Shown here piece by piece: positions 31,785-42,680 of a stretch of DNA of 64,000 bases. Under the pieces are notes generated by a model, which had not been told where the DNA came from, did no database searches, and was given only the letters and a program-made list of their open reading frames with translations. The position numbers and the translations under genes were made by a program. Each line of letters begins with the position of its first letter. Positions within the stretch are counted from its first letter, which is position 1. The DNA lies in contig JASANE010029006.1 of NCBI GenBank assembly GCA_030248225.1, positions 1 through 64,000 of the forward strand, in the 5' to 3' direction. The DNA is from Trileptium ribeirensis (Eukaryota; Nematoda; Enoplea; Enoplida; Thoracostomopsidae).

Positions 31785-32190
31785 AACACAAACTGTTCTA
31801 CAAAATACCTGTGTATATTTGCATTTTTGGGGTATGTGATGTGCGAATGGAATTTGGGTATATATGCGCACATTTGTTAATTTCGCACGTTTGTCCGCGT
31901 TTATCACATGACATGCAGAATCGTACAGTTGCATTGTTGGTCCATTATTTGAGTATTAAAGTATATGACACAATACACGATTGGTAATCACGTTGTGCTT
32001 GTACGCGATCAGCAAATTACGATGCTAAAAATGGTAAGATAACGACTGCGAACCGCACCTGCACAAATCGTGTACGTGTACACAAGGGCAAAACATGACT
32101 TGTGCGCGCTCATCGCTTTGCGATCGCGAACTGACTTCACAAAACAACGATCCAAATACACGTACCTAAAGTAGACTTATGCGTTGCAGG
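31785..32190 (+). mobile_element. DNA-element family D, left-truncated copy without nested MITE
   Basis: It matches 59,390-60,250 in blocks (tgcgcacat-tg; ttcgcacgtttgtc-gcgtt; gattggtaatc-cgt; gcgatc-gcaaat/acaa-acgatgctaa; tcatcgctt-tgcgatcg-gaactgactt) but lacks the 496-bp insertion at gatgctaa. This copy therefore serves as the empty site for that insertion. The right end (cctaaagtagacttatgcgt) matches the family D terminal repeat. Confidence 0.75.
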
Positions 32191-32844
32191 AACTGTAACA
32201 TTGTAGTAAAATACAATGGCATTTTTTAGAGTTTGATAGCTATAATACAAAAAATGTTTCAAATGTATTTTAAATTCAAATATATATTTTAAAAACCTTG
32301 AAGCATATTTTATTGCCAAACTTAAAGATAATATAGCTGTGAATAAGCACACGTCATGGACTAAGCTTATTTGGCCGAATTAGCATTTGCACTTTGCAAA
32401 ATAATCCAAACCTATCTCACACGTAGATTCAAACGGATCTACAGTATTGTCTGGGCTTTGCCTGTGAGACATGGGCTGGGTCATTAAAATTTGAACGAAA
32501 ACTAAAAAATAAAAAATACTGGAACAATTATTTGACCAACAATGTAACCGGCCAACCCCCACCCCACATCAAAAAATTTCTTTTGGATTCACCATCGCTC
32601 CCGTGGGATGGCTAAATGGGATTATTTCGTCTTGTATAAAGAGCGATATCAGGTGAAGCTTTGTGACATTTCAGACATATAATCGGCTAATGCTAAGATC
32701 TGATTATAAACATACGATGGATGACGTTTATACAATGTTTATAACTGAGCCAAAATTGGTACCGAACATATGCGCCAACTTTAGCTATGTATTGACTTTA
32801 AAGGATAGATTTGGGACTTTAAGGTTTAAATCGCTCGGAAGGTA
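32191..32844. other. AT-rich stretch without genes
   Basis: No coding motif or repeat boundary was recognised; open frames are short and unassignable. Confidence 0.4.
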
Positions 32845-33017
32845 ACCTGAGAGGCTAAAGTGTAATATATGCCATGACGTTTTCGATATACTAAGCCTTT
32901 AGTCTTAGCTAAGGTCCTTATATGGGACATAGACTATGCATAAGCCTAAGTCGGGGCACTACCGTCCCGGTTTAAGCTGTATATTTTTGTAACGTCATAG
33001 CATAACGCCTCCCAGGT
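32845..33017 (-). mobile_element. MITE family A, near-complete copy (A2)
   Basis: Starts acctgagaggctaaagtgtaa and ends cgcctcccaggtttac, giving terminal inverted repeats of the form AACCTGAGGGGC. Internal blocks tatactaagcc, aaggtccttatatg-gacata and cataagcctaagtc identify the family in reverse orientation relative to A1. Confidence 0.7.
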
Positions 33018-33076
33018 TTACTTGAGCCGATTTCACCAAGGTTCCGCCGCCTCTCCGAACCCCCCTCCCCCGCTTT

Positions 33077-34179
33077 CAGTGGCCGCGGAGCATCCCCAAT
33101 ATTGGGGGGCTAATGGGGCGATACCTGGGCAAAGCGCGGCGCCATTTGGGGTGGTGCGGGTTCGCTTCGGTCCCGCAAAAAATTTTGATTTTGGATGCAA
33201 TTTCGGAATACTTGGGAATTGGGAATCTAGAAAAACAGCATTCCGCCGGCAAAAAAGCAGGAAACTCACAAACAAAAAGTGCTTCGATGTTTGAATGTGT
33301 CGTAATAAACGACTCAAAAAGAGTTGATCCGACAGAATTTACCAATATATCAGTATAGTTCGAAAAAAGAATTAGAAGTCGCAACTTGAGAACTTTCCAA
33401 AGATCCGCTTCCTGTTATCGTTAAGCTGAACAAATTCATTTGCAACCACAGCTAAATCGAGTTTGTCCACACGTTCTTTATGAATGTTTAGCACTGCCAA
33501 GCTATTAAATCGCTTTTGATTCATGGTGGAACGTAACCAAGTTTTCAGTCTTCGCGCCATGGAAAACGAACGTTCACCAATAGCGTCAGTGGCCGGATTT
33601 ACCAATATCAAAACCATGATTTTTATTACTTCTTCTAATAACAGTTTGCTAGGTGCATCCAACACTTTAACCTCTGCGTAGATGTCATCGAAGTGTTTCA
33701 TATTTTTAGCTTTAAATTTGTGATGAAAAATTGGTAGTTGTGCGGATAAATTGGAAAAATTGATGTCGTTGCCAATTCCAAAATATTTGTGAGGTACAAA
33801 CGCCAATCTATCCATTCTACACTAAAAACAATATTCCCACAAGTTTCAAAAAAGAAAACTTTCTGCAGGTGTAGCAACAAAGGACTACAAACATCTACAA
33901 AATAAATATTAAACATATACTGAAAAAATATAAAGAAAACTATATACTTCTTATGAAACAAAACTTGTGCTAATGTGCTAACATGCTATATACTCATGCA
34001 ATGTTGAGTATGCAGCGCGTGCTGGTACTTCGTATCAAACCAGACCTGCAATCGTTCAATATTCGGGGTTGGCTCGTCGTCGCCGTTTGGGTTTATTTTA
34101 ATTTTTCACTGTTTTCAATTTGGTCCTAATTATTGGGGGGGCTAAAGCCCCCCCAGCCCCCCCGGCTCCGCGGCCCCTG
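33077..34179 (-). mobile_element. internally deleted hAT transposon with 5-bp target duplication
   Basis: The left end CAGTGGCCGCGGAGC and the right end ggctccgcggcccctg form terminal inverted repeats of the hAT type (CAGGGGC). Direct repeats GCTTT lie at 33,072-33,076 and 34,180-34,184. The 1,103-bp element contains the C-terminal part of a hAT transposase on the minus strand. hAT elements usually give 8-bp duplications; a 5-bp class has been described (hAT5), which this fits. Confidence 0.85.
33372..33832 (-). pseudogene. hAT transposase C-terminal fragment
   Basis: A 147-codon minus-strand frame ends with the hAT dimerisation region: EVIKIMVLILVNPATDAIGERSF, ARRLKTWLRSTMNQKRFNSLAVLNIHKE, then EFVQLNDNRKRIFGKF. 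The NPATxAxxERSFS and LRSTMxxxRxNxLAxLxIH patterns are diagnostic. The RNase-H-fold catalytic part is absent, consistent with internal deletion. Upstream on the minus strand a pyrimidine-rich stretch ending in ag at about 33,830 could be a splice acceptor before CRMDRLAFVPHKYFG. Transposase would cut and paste the element; this fragment cannot act alone. Confidence 0.9.
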
Positions 34180-34519
34180 GCTTTATGCTGTTTATTTTCT
34201 AACGATATAACGTATTGTCACTCAGGTTTATCTAGGCCTGACTTACTATAGGGTAGATATAGCAGCTGACCTTGAGGAATCTAAAATTTGCCTCAACGCT
34301 ATGCCTAATGTTTCGGCGTGTCCCCATTTGTGCACTTGTAAGAGAAATTTAACCTATGTTCGGATCCAAAACAGCCACTAGGAACGTCACTAGAAAGGGG
34401 AAACTGTTCTGTTTCCGATGCACTGCAACTATAGTAAGCTTTAATATTTAATCGAGAGATGCTTCGATAAATTCTTTCATACATGAACTAAGGTATATTT
34501 TGTACACTGTTGTACAAAC

Positions 34520-34590
34520 CTTGGTCGCGTCCGTGAATTGAACCTGGATTGTTTGGCTGTGACTCACGTACACTAGCCACAAAAGCGAGT
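34520..34590 (-). repeat. tRNA-related SINE head
   Basis: The minus strand has GTGGCTAGTG (A-box-like, 34,571-34,580 as the complement) and GGTTCAATTC (B-box-like, 34,535-34,544). They are spaced about as in a tRNA, with gagtcacag between them in the anticodon-arm position. It does not fold as a full tRNA, so a tRNA-derived SINE or tRNA pseudogene is more likely. Confidence 0.5.
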
Positions 34591-34689
34591 ACATAATATA
34601 TATCTTAGCTGTTGCTCAGTTGCTTAAAGAGAGTCGTAAAGCGAGCGTGTAACAACGCTCATAGTTACAATTCAGGGCCCATGTCAAGT

Positions 34690-34820
34690 TGAGGGACCAG
34701 ACACCAGACGTTATAATGTTATTAAAAAGAACAGCTTAGAGAGGGGTTTCGGCAAGCGGCAGCCCCCGACTTAGGCTTAGCCTTAGTACATGGCTCATAT
34801 AGGGAACTTTCAGGATAAAC
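34690..34820 (+). mobile_element. MITE family A partial copy (A4)
   Basis: Contains acgttataatg, aaaagaacagcttag, cccccgacttaggcttag and ggctcatatagg in family order. The right half after the central block is missing. Confidence 0.65.
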
Positions 34821-34954
34821 TAGTTCAACGTAATCCTCGCTGGGTCGACTTGAAGCCGTTGTGCACGAAAGTATCAAAATAAATCATTTGTTTTTAGAAC
34901 CTTTATGCCACGAGCTGTCAATTTGTTTGCAAAAAATTTCCCCGAGATAATTTT

Positions 34955-35115
34955 TTTGGAAAAGGAACAGCTTGGAAAGGCCCCCTGACTTAGGCTTAGG
35001 CTTAACGTATGTCTCATATAAGTACCTTAGCTTAGGCTAAGACTAATGCTCAGGCTTAGCAAATTGAGAACGGCATGGCCTGCATTTTATTTTCACCCCT
35101 CAGAATTTACCTTTG
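34955..35115 (+). mobile_element. MITE family A copy (A5)
   Basis: Runs from ggaacagcttggaa through cttaggcttaacgtatgtctcatataag and agcttaggctaagac to the family tail ggcatggcctgcatttt and cacccctcag. It lies only about 140 bp after A4 in the same orientation, so A4 and A5 may be pieces of one disrupted pair. Confidence 0.7.
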
Positions 35116-35451
35116 CCAAAGTAACTATATGGTTTATTTGACGGTTTGCATAATTATGTTCTCTTTAAATAAAATAGGGTGTCCCAAATTTTTATTATTG
35201 CGAGCCAGATCTAGCTCGTTATCGGAAGACCCGAACAGAGTCGAGCCGAATAGGTTTTGGAAGAGCCTAGTTGAAGAATATCTCGAAAAAAGGTGGCTCT
35301 TCGCTGCCTATAATAAATACCCAGTAAACTTTTAGGCGATGACATAACCTTGATTCCACGGTGGAGGAATCCCGAGGCTTTCGTGTCACACCCCCGAAGC
35401 GGTGCGCATCATTTCACCCCCGACGCACTACATCCCCGCCTCCCCCCTAGG

Positions 35452-35828
35452 CACAAAATACCCGGAGGCGCCAAGCGCTGAGCCCCACCCCCCCACGAGG
35501 CGCCGCATGTCCCCTCCCCGATGCGCCGGACCATCCCACCTTCTTGCACGAGGTGCTGCACCCCTGCGATGGCGCACAACCCTCCTTTCAGGCGCTGCAC
35601 CCCGAAATGCCGCACATCCCCGGACGCCGCACCTCCCCAAGGCGTCGCGCCTCCTCTCAAGGCACAGCCATCTTCGCGAAGCGTCGCAGCCACTCCCCTG
35701 TGCCGCCCGCTCCGAAGCTCCGTCCTCCTACCTCTCCGAGGCACCGCACTTTCCTCCCACACCTGAGTTGCTACAGTCATCCTCCTCAGGAGCCGCACCG
35801 CCCTCCCGTAGTGCCACACCCTCAATTT
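35452..35828 (+). repeat. GC-rich minisatellite, 16-24 bp units
   Basis: The stretch divides into about 16-18 imperfect units with consensus near AGGCGCCGCACCTCCCC, most beginning with a purine-rich GMG word followed by GCxGCA and a C/T-rich tail. Unit length varies. The sequence is far more GC-rich than its surroundings, and long frames on both strands here are by-products of the low complexity. A GC-rich non-repeat lead-in runs from about 35,340. Confidence 0.75.
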
Positions 35829-35839
35829 TTGCAAAAAAT

Positions 35840-35930
35840 GCTTAAAACTGCATTCACACATTCAAAACTTTTGCTTAAAATTTAAATTGAAAATTTGAGC
35901 GTAAAATTGGATCAACATTTTTCTGTGATT
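35840..35930. mobile_element. MITE family C, partial copy
   Basis: tgcattcacacattcaaaacttttgct followed by aaatttgagcgtaaaatt matches the terminal region of the palindromic family seen at 51,647-51,966 and 38,578-38,866. Only one terminus and a short internal part are present. Confidence 0.4.
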
Positions 35931-36227
35931 TCACAATTTTTTCGCAATATACGTTTTAAACCTTGATTAGCGGCGATATGTTTTAGAATAGTACAGTCGT
36001 AAAATATTAAGGCCGATAATAAAAAATAAATTAATATGATAATGAAATAAGTCTTGTCGAAATGTCAACTCATTGTAAAGTAAGATTTGTTTCAAATTCT
36101 AGTTTCTTGCCAGAGTTTTACCTAACCCCTATTTCATGGACAAAGCAGTTTAGTCGGAAACGAATTTGTTCCCAGGTTCTTCTACAAAAAATCTGCACAT
36201 TACTATTTCAAAATAGTTATAAAAACT

Positions 36228-36422
36228 CGGGGCAAACCTGAGGGGCTAAACTGTAATGCGTGAAATGCCGTCTTCAATGATATACTAAGCCTTGGCCTAA
36301 GCGTAGGTCTTTATATATGACCTACACTAACCCTAAGTCAGAGGGCTACTGCCTCCCGAACCCCTGGCTGTAAGCTGTTCTTTTTTCTCACAATACAACA
36401 CATTGCTCTTCAGGATAACCTG
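36228..36422 (-). mobile_element. MITE family A copy (A6)
   Basis: Starts aacctgaggggctaaactgtaatgc and ends ctcttcaggataacc. Internal blocks tatactaagcc, cctaagcgtaggtc and gctgttcttttttct match other minus copies. It directly precedes the duplicated segment at 36,443. Confidence 0.7.
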
Positions 36423-36442
36423 GACCAAAAGCTCTATCATGT

Positions 36443-36866
36443 TCCGTTCTTAAGGTGCCAGAGGCAACCTCCCAAACCGCATTTACGGACCCTTTGGAAA
36501 TTCGCTGACCTAGCCGCGTTGATAGATACATACTACGACGATTATTCGATCTATATCCTACATATATATACCTACAAACTAAATAGCAATTCTGACATGA
36601 CATTACTAATACTCGCGGATTTAGAGATTATTTAAAAACCCTGAAGACAAACAGTGAATAAAAGACTACAAAATGACGTTTTGCTTTTATAAAAAACTTA
36701 ATCTGCTTGGACTATGTTCAAAGACTGATTTTACACAGTTCGCTACACGTACAAGTGAACAATACTGTCTGTCTATTAAGCTTTTGGTGTCTATGATGGG
36801 TTGTTTCGTATTCTGATTTAACCTTCGTAAATTGACACATTTGCCTTAGCGTACATTGTGTGGCGT
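36443..36866 (+). repeat. duplicated segment, copy 1
   Basis: About 424 bp from tccgttcttaaggtgcca to gtacattgtgtggcgt is nearly identical, with a few substitutions and small indels, to 41,334-41,739. Flanks differ on both sides. No coding sequence is evident; stops occur in all frames. High similarity compared with the other repeats here indicates a recent event or selection. Confidence 0.9.
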
Positions 36867-37060
36867 GTTGATTGCTGAGTTTGTCATTCGGGGTACATTC
36901 GCACACGCGTTGTTATTCATTTGCTTTGCAAGGTTCATTAAGGAACTGAGTAATAGATCCTAAATAGGATAGTGGCTAGTGTACGGTACTTTCACCCGAG
37001 CGATCTCGGTTCAATCCGTTATTGGAGCAAAAGATTTCCCAAGATTGTACAAAATACGTT
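36867..37060 (+). repeat. tRNA-related SINE-like element, copy 1
   Basis: gatagtggctagtgtacgg (A-box-like) and ggttcaatcc (37,008-37,017, B-box-like) with ctttcaccc between them resemble the core of a tRNA-Glu with a TTC anticodon. The 5' flank (gcgttgttattc, gcaaggttcattaa) and core are shared with 47,440-47,600, so this is a dispersed repeat and not a functional tRNA gene. Confidence 0.55.
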
Positions 37061-37553
37061 TTGGTTTAACTAATATGATGTTTGTATACCAAACGCCGGA
37101 TGTCATGCATAACGGCTCTGTAATAGCAGTCGTGGCTTAAGGCTGCGTAGTTGATTACATTGACGGCGCTGAAGGTGCATATTTTCGTCAAGTCAATCAG
37201 CGAAATATATATTGCAAAAAATATTCAAGAATTGACAGCGATCCTCGATCTCGTTTCCTTAGCGAAGACCTGTCCTACCTCTGTGGTGGCCACACCTGCG
37301 TTCCCTTGTGTGTTTATATTGTTGGGCCGGGCTGGTTTTGTGTTTTTCACACACTCCTGATAACTGGGCCAACATATCGACATCGACCGAATTTCGTCCA
37401 GGACGCAGCAAACTAAAAGACCGGCTTTGTTTTGCCGCGGTCTGCGTCGTTTAAAACAAACAATAACCCGAAAACAACGCGAAAAATAAATATTTTTCTC
37501 TCGACACATCTCATGTCGAAAACAACGAACCGAAAAATAATTGGGTTTGACGA

Positions 37554-37915
37554 TGAAGGAAAGAAAACATGAACACAGGGGCATCGCAAGATGAGCGGGT
37601 CCAGGAACCGCTCCCTCCCATATTTTTGCTCACAACCGTGAAAATATTAACTGATGGTGATATAACCAAATGATTGGAAACGATCGGCAGCCACCCCTCC
37701 ACTTTTTTGGCGACCCCTTCCAGTTTTGATGAGTTTGCGACGCTTTTGGACGAACAAAAGGTCCGGATCATGAGCGAGCAGCGAGTAAACATTTCCGTTT
37801 GGGCTCTGGGTCATGCCGTACTGACAGACCCGGACAAACAACAAGAGAGTGGGCGAACACAACAACTGATAAAAATTGTGACAGCAACAACAACGGTCGA
37901 TATTGAAAGATGACG
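37554..37915 (+). other. unassigned coding-like segment
   Basis: The frame MNTGASQDERVQEPLPP, LLTTVKILTDGDI, a stop near 37,670, then SFDEFATLLDEQKVRIMSEQ, RVNISVWALGHAVLTDPDKQ and a Thr-rich end at 37,911 has amphipathic, non-repetitive composition over about 115 codons. It could be a fragment of a transposon ORF or a decayed host exon. I do not recognise a family. Confidence 0.3.
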
Positions 37916-38577
37916 GTAAAATAAATGAAACATGGAAGGACTTTTTTGTGAGACAGAGATAATTGCTAACGAATGGATTCAGTTTCCCTGACGTTCTGTT
38001 CGAACCAAAACATGTTTGCTTCAATGATATATAAAATATACATATATCTGGTTTCAATAGTAGTGTTTACAATATAAAGCTTTATTCCTTTATACCACCA
38101 CGGCACGGACACTAAATAATGCTTTCGATTCGATAATCTAATTAATTAAGTCAAGCTTTTATCCAAAAAGTTTCATTCCTTCTATGAAAAGCCTTTAGAA
38201 CTGGGGTTTTCGGACACCCGGCTTTGAATGAATGGATTTTATTTCGAATCTTGTTCTACTTTATGCAAAAACCTTATTTTTGTCGGTTATCTGTTGTGAT
38301 AAAACCAGCGTGTTATCTCATGGTAGTCGTCTTGTAGACAAATAAAATTATGTTTTGTATGATACACTTATATAGTTCAAGCTTCGATCGGTCTATTGGG
38401 TATAGTCAATCCTCACGCTACGCCTCAGCTATATTTATATGTAGGCGGCGTGCATTAAGTGGCTATATTTCTAATCATGTAAACGTTAAAAATACTTCCG
38501 GGTTGACATGGCCTATATCCAGAAGTGTAGCCGCGGAGCAATAGAGGATTGTGTCCTGTTGTTTTGAAAGTGTCTGT

Positions 38578-38866
38578 AAAGGTGCGTTCACAAGCCAAAC
38601 TTTGTGCTTAAGTTTTTAGCTCAAATTGTAATATAATAGTATTGCAAATCAGAATGCTTCACAATTTCATCTCAGATTTTGAGCTCGATTTTTTCATGTC
38701 CTCAGTTGGCTTAAGCAATATGCTAGAAAAGTTTGACCATTGTTCATACGTTCAAATTTGCCAAAAATGCCAAAATAAATGCTTTGTAATTTTTTAATCA
38801 AAATTTGAGCCAAAAATTTGAGCAAATTTTGAGCAAAACTTTGACGTGTAAAACTACGTTTAGTTT
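38578..38866. mobile_element. MITE family C, degraded copy
   Basis: aaaggtgcgttcacaagccaaactttg on the left and gagcaaaactttgacgtgtaaaactac on the right form a degraded inverted repeat matching the family at 51,647-51,966. Internal ttttgagc/aaatttgagc words are shared. Target duplication is not resolved. Confidence 0.55.
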
Positions 38867-39381
38867 GAAACAGCAATAAAATAGCAAATATCGATCTTTA
38901 TTTTTGCTATAATAGAATGCGTTGAAAATAATTTATAGTTAAATATTAATATATCATTATTGGTAGAAAGTTAGGCAAATAAACGGTAAGGTGATGTGTA
39001 AAAGCATGTCTGGGTAACTATTGTCAGCACTATGGTCACTGTGGTCCTGACCAGCATACCAAGAGCAAGCGTCAGTTTTGCTCTGCAATACATTTAACAT
39101 AACCAACAACCCCTAGCATGCTCAGATTTATAAAAATAAAGATTACGATTATTATAATTATTAAGCATTATAATTATTGCTCAATACTAATTAATAATTT
39201 TTTCCGCCAGTATAGCCGAACTTGACTCCCCGATACCCCGGAAAACTCGGCCAGACCAGTAGAAGCCTATCTGTGTTAGGATGCCTCTAAAGATTTTATA
39301 TTGAAAAAGGTTAAAAAATTGCCTCAAGGCATTCTAATGATCCGGTCGGTTTTTTGCAATTTCGTTTTGAGCCTTAACTCG

Positions 39382-40820
39382 ATTAACCTGGTATGACACT
39401 AGTCGGTAATTTGCTTAACCTGGCATGGGAGTAGTCCGTAATTAACTTAACATGAGATGGGACTAGTCGGTAATTCACTTAACTTGGGATGGGACTAGTC
39501 GACAATTCGCTCAACCTGGGATGGGATTAGTCGGTAATTCGCTCAACCTGGCATGGGACTAGTCGGTAATTCACTTAACCTGAGATGGGACTAGTCGGCA
39601 AATCACTTAACTTGGGATGGGACTAGTCGGCAATTCGCTCAAGCTGGAATGGGACTAGTCGGTAATTCACTTAACCTGGGTTGGGACTAGTCGGCAATTC
39701 GCTCAACCTGGGATGGGATAAGTCGGTGATTCGCTCAAGCTCGCATGGGACCAGTCGGTAATTCACTTAACCTGGGATGGGACTAGTCGGCAAATCACTT
39801 AACTTGGGATGGGACTAGTCGGCAATTCGCTCAACCTGGAATGGGACTAGTCGGTAATTCACTTAACCTGGGATGGGACTAGTCGGCAATTCGCTCAACC
39901 TGGAATTGGACTAGTCGGTAATTCACTTAACCTGGGATGGGCTAGTCGGCCATTCGCTCAACCTGGGATGGGATTAGTCGGTAATTCGTTCAACCTGGCA
40001 TGGGACTAGTCGGTAATTCACTTAACCTGGGATGGGGCTAGTCAGTAATTCACTTAACCTGGGATGGGGCTAGTCGGCAAATCACTTAACTTGGGATGGG
40101 ACTAGTCGGCAATTCGCTCAACGTGGGATGGGATTAGTCGGTAATTCGCTCAACCTGGCATGGGACTAGTCGGTAATTCACTTAACCTGGGATGGGACTA
40201 GTCGGCAAATCACTTAACTTGGGATGGGACTAGTCGGCAATTCGCTCAACCTGGAATGGGACTAGTCGGTAATTCACTTAACCTGAGATGGGACTAGTCG
40301 GCAATTCGCTCAACCTGGAATGGGACTAGTCGGTAATTCACTTAACCTGGGAAGGGACTAGTCGGCAATTCGCTCAACCTGGGATGGGATTAGTCGGTAA
40401 TTCGCTCCACCTGGCATGGGACTAGTCGGTAATTCACTTAACCTGGGATGGGACTAGTCGGCAAATCACTTAACTTGGGATGGGACTAGTCGGCAATTCG
40501 CTCAACCTGGAATGGGTCTAGTCGGTAATTCACTTAACCTGGGATGGGACTAGTCGGCAATTCGCTCAACCTGGGATGGCATAAGTCGGTAATTCGCTCA
40601 AGCTGGCATGGGACCAGTCGGTAATTCACTTAACCTGGGATGGGACTAGTCGGTAACTCACTTAACTTGGGATAGGACTAGTCGGCAATTCGCTCAACCT
40701 GGAATGGGACTAGTCGGTAATTCACTTAACCTGGGATGGGACTAGTCGGTAATTCACTTAACCTGGGATGGGACTAGTCGGCAATTCGCTCAATCTGGCA
40801 TGGGACTAGTCGGTAATACG
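39382..40820 (+). repeat. 32-bp satellite array with higher-order structure
   Basis: 45 consecutive monomers, 32 bp each except one 1-bp deletion (monomer 18, near 39,940), fill the interval exactly. The consensus begins cttaacctgggatgggacta and continues gtcggtaattca; nearly every monomer has an ACTAGT core. Monomers fall into six recurring types told apart by cttaac/ctcaac starts, cctggg/ttggg/ctggaa/ctggca, attagt/actagt and caaatca/caattcg/taattca endings. The types recur in a fixed order, giving a higher-order unit of six monomers (192 bp) with local dimer insertions. Monomers 11-12 and 38-39 share rare variants (ataagtcgg then ccagtcgg). Flanks are unique AT-rich DNA. Confidence 0.96.
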
Positions 40821-41333
40821 GCAAAACCCCAATAGCGCAAGATTTTGATTCAACTCTAACACAGGATTTTGTTCCAATTTTGATAATTCTTACTTATGAA
40901 ACCAATTGTGTCGGTGCAAGAAATGTATGAAATTCTTGTGTATTTTTTATGATAAAAATGAAACCAAAGTGTCCTGTCGTTTTGTCTTACTGATAAAGGT
41001 TTATGATACTGATTTTTTGTTAGAACCTCAGAAGGAAACTCGAACGGCCAATTCGTTTTCTATTTTTTCGGAAAACATCTATTATGACTCAAAATGAATC
41101 AATTTATACCTGTGAAAAAGAAATGTAAAATGAAAAACATAACAATGCAATTCAAAATATTTAAAAAGCAAGTTATTCCAGGACAAAATGTAAGCGCGAA
41201 ATATGTTTCAAAGCCCTACAGTTTCTAATCAGGGTTTTATGTATTAGTGCTGCCAAGAGTACGTTAGAGAAGAGTATCACACTTCCCTTTACTCTAATGC
41301 ATTGTAATACATAACTGGACAGGTCCGTTCTTA
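40821..41333. other. AT-rich DNA after the satellite
   Basis: A 63-codon open frame at 40,906-41,097 (plus) has no recognisable domain. Nothing else is supported. Confidence 0.35.
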
Positions 41334-41739
41334 AGGTGCCAGGGGCAACCTCCCCACACCGCATTTACGGACCCTTTGGAAATTCGCTGACCTAGCCGCT
41401 TTGATAGATACATACTACGACGATTATTCGATCTATAGATACCTACAAGCTAAATAGCAATTCTGACATGACATTACTAATACTCGCGGATTTAGAGATT
41501 ATTTCAAAAAAACCTGAAGACAAACAGTGAATAAAAGACTACAAAATGACGTTTTTGCTTTTATAAAAAAACTTAATCAGGTTGGACTATGTTCAGACTG
41601 ATTTTACACATTTCGCTACACGTACACGTGAACGATACTGTCCGTCTATTAAGCATTTAGTGTCTATGATGGGCTGTTTCGTATTCTGATTTAACCTTCG
41701 TAAATTGACACATTTGCCTTAGCGTACATTGTGTGGCGT
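41334..41739 (+). repeat. duplicated segment, copy 2
   Basis: Near-identical to 36,443-36,866 in the same orientation. It lacks a 14-18 bp tatatata-containing stretch and carries short homopolymer differences. Homology ends at gtgtggcgt in both copies, where copy 1 continues into SINE-like sequence and copy 2 into unrelated DNA. Confidence 0.9.
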
Positions 41740-42230
41740 AACGTTAGCCCGTGTTCGATGACGCGGGTTTTTTGGGCATGAACGTGCCATAATCTCCTCT
41801 AATGAACTCTTGATGCTACTAATGTTTCTTATTTAGCTGCCATGGAAACAAAACTGCCGGTACTTAAAAACTGTGCAGAAATTTTAAGCTATTATATCAA
41901 CTTGTTTACGGCACAAAATGTTTTTCTTTTGTATGTCAGATAAAATATTATTACTGCGACGATGTTGCATTAATTATACGGTAACCTATACAAAATTTAA
42001 CATCTAAGAAATTCGCCACAATAAACTAGTATGTAGCAAGCGAGAGTGAAATGGAGCAAGCGTGGTTACATTTTTAAGCTATCATTTTGTTTAATCACAT
42101 GTAACAGGAAGTGGTTGATATATACCACCCTAAAACCTCTTGATGTGTAAACTTACTGAAAATCTTAAAACCTTATTGACTCTAACCCCATTGAAAACAA
42201 CTGACAACACATCAAATATTAGTGCTTGTC

Positions 42231-42680
42231 TCTAGATAACCAAACCATTGTATTCAGCCTGCCGTAAAACCTATATAGACAATCCTTAACGACACGCATG
42301 CAATAGGTAGTCAAACAATAAAAGGCAGGCTATATTCTGAAAATCGAGTTCACTGACCCTAAACCTAATGAAACTCATGAAAAGGTATGAAATATGCAAG
42401 CTGCACTCTATATAATGAAATCATTGTATTCAGCTTGCAGAAATACCTATTGTAGACCATTCTTGATGCCATGCACGCAATACATAATCAGACAAATGAA
42501 AACGCACTACATATTGCAAATCGGGTTCGTGGACCGTAAAACCATTGAAACCTAATGAAAAAGTATAATATAGTCAAGTTGGTCTCTAGATAGCAAAACC
42601 ATCGTATCAAGCGTGCTTGATAACTTAATGGACACTCACTGTTAGGTAAAAACAAGTAATAACACGGCGACATTTGAAAA
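42231..42680 (+). repeat. diverged tandem repeat, about 177-bp unit
   Basis: ctctagataaccaaaccattgtattcag at 42,231 recurs as a diverged ctctatataatgaaatcattgtattcag near 42,407 and as ctctagatagcaaaaccatcgtatcaag near 42,583. Downstream blocks (atgcaatag/acgcaatac; atcgagttc-ctgacc/atcgggttc-tggacc, then gtaaaac/taaacc) follow in each. About two and a half units are visible. No coding content. Confidence 0.75.

Larger units (their letters stand above)
33018..34235 (-). mobile_element. MITE family A copy (A3) split by a hAT element
   Basis: The left piece (33,018-33,076, ending cgaacccccctcccccgcttt) and the right piece (34,180-34,235, gctttatgctgtttattttctaacg through cactcaggttta) together match the right half of family A copies at 36.3 and 61.6 kb. 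The hAT element sits between them with a duplicated GCTTT. This gives relative age: the MITE inserted before the hAT. Confidence 0.7.

Noticed and set aside
34995..35060. Telomere-like TTAGGC repeats
   Set aside because: The words occur only as two to three degenerate units inside MITE family A, mixed with their complements. They are not a telomeric tract.
35402..35885. Long Pro/Ser/Arg-rich frames on both strands
   Set aside because: They arise from the GC-rich minisatellite; frames are open in several phases on both strands with no domain.
39382..40820. Possible CRISPR array
   Set aside because: The 32-bp units are directly contiguous with no unique spacers, and the context is eukaryotic.
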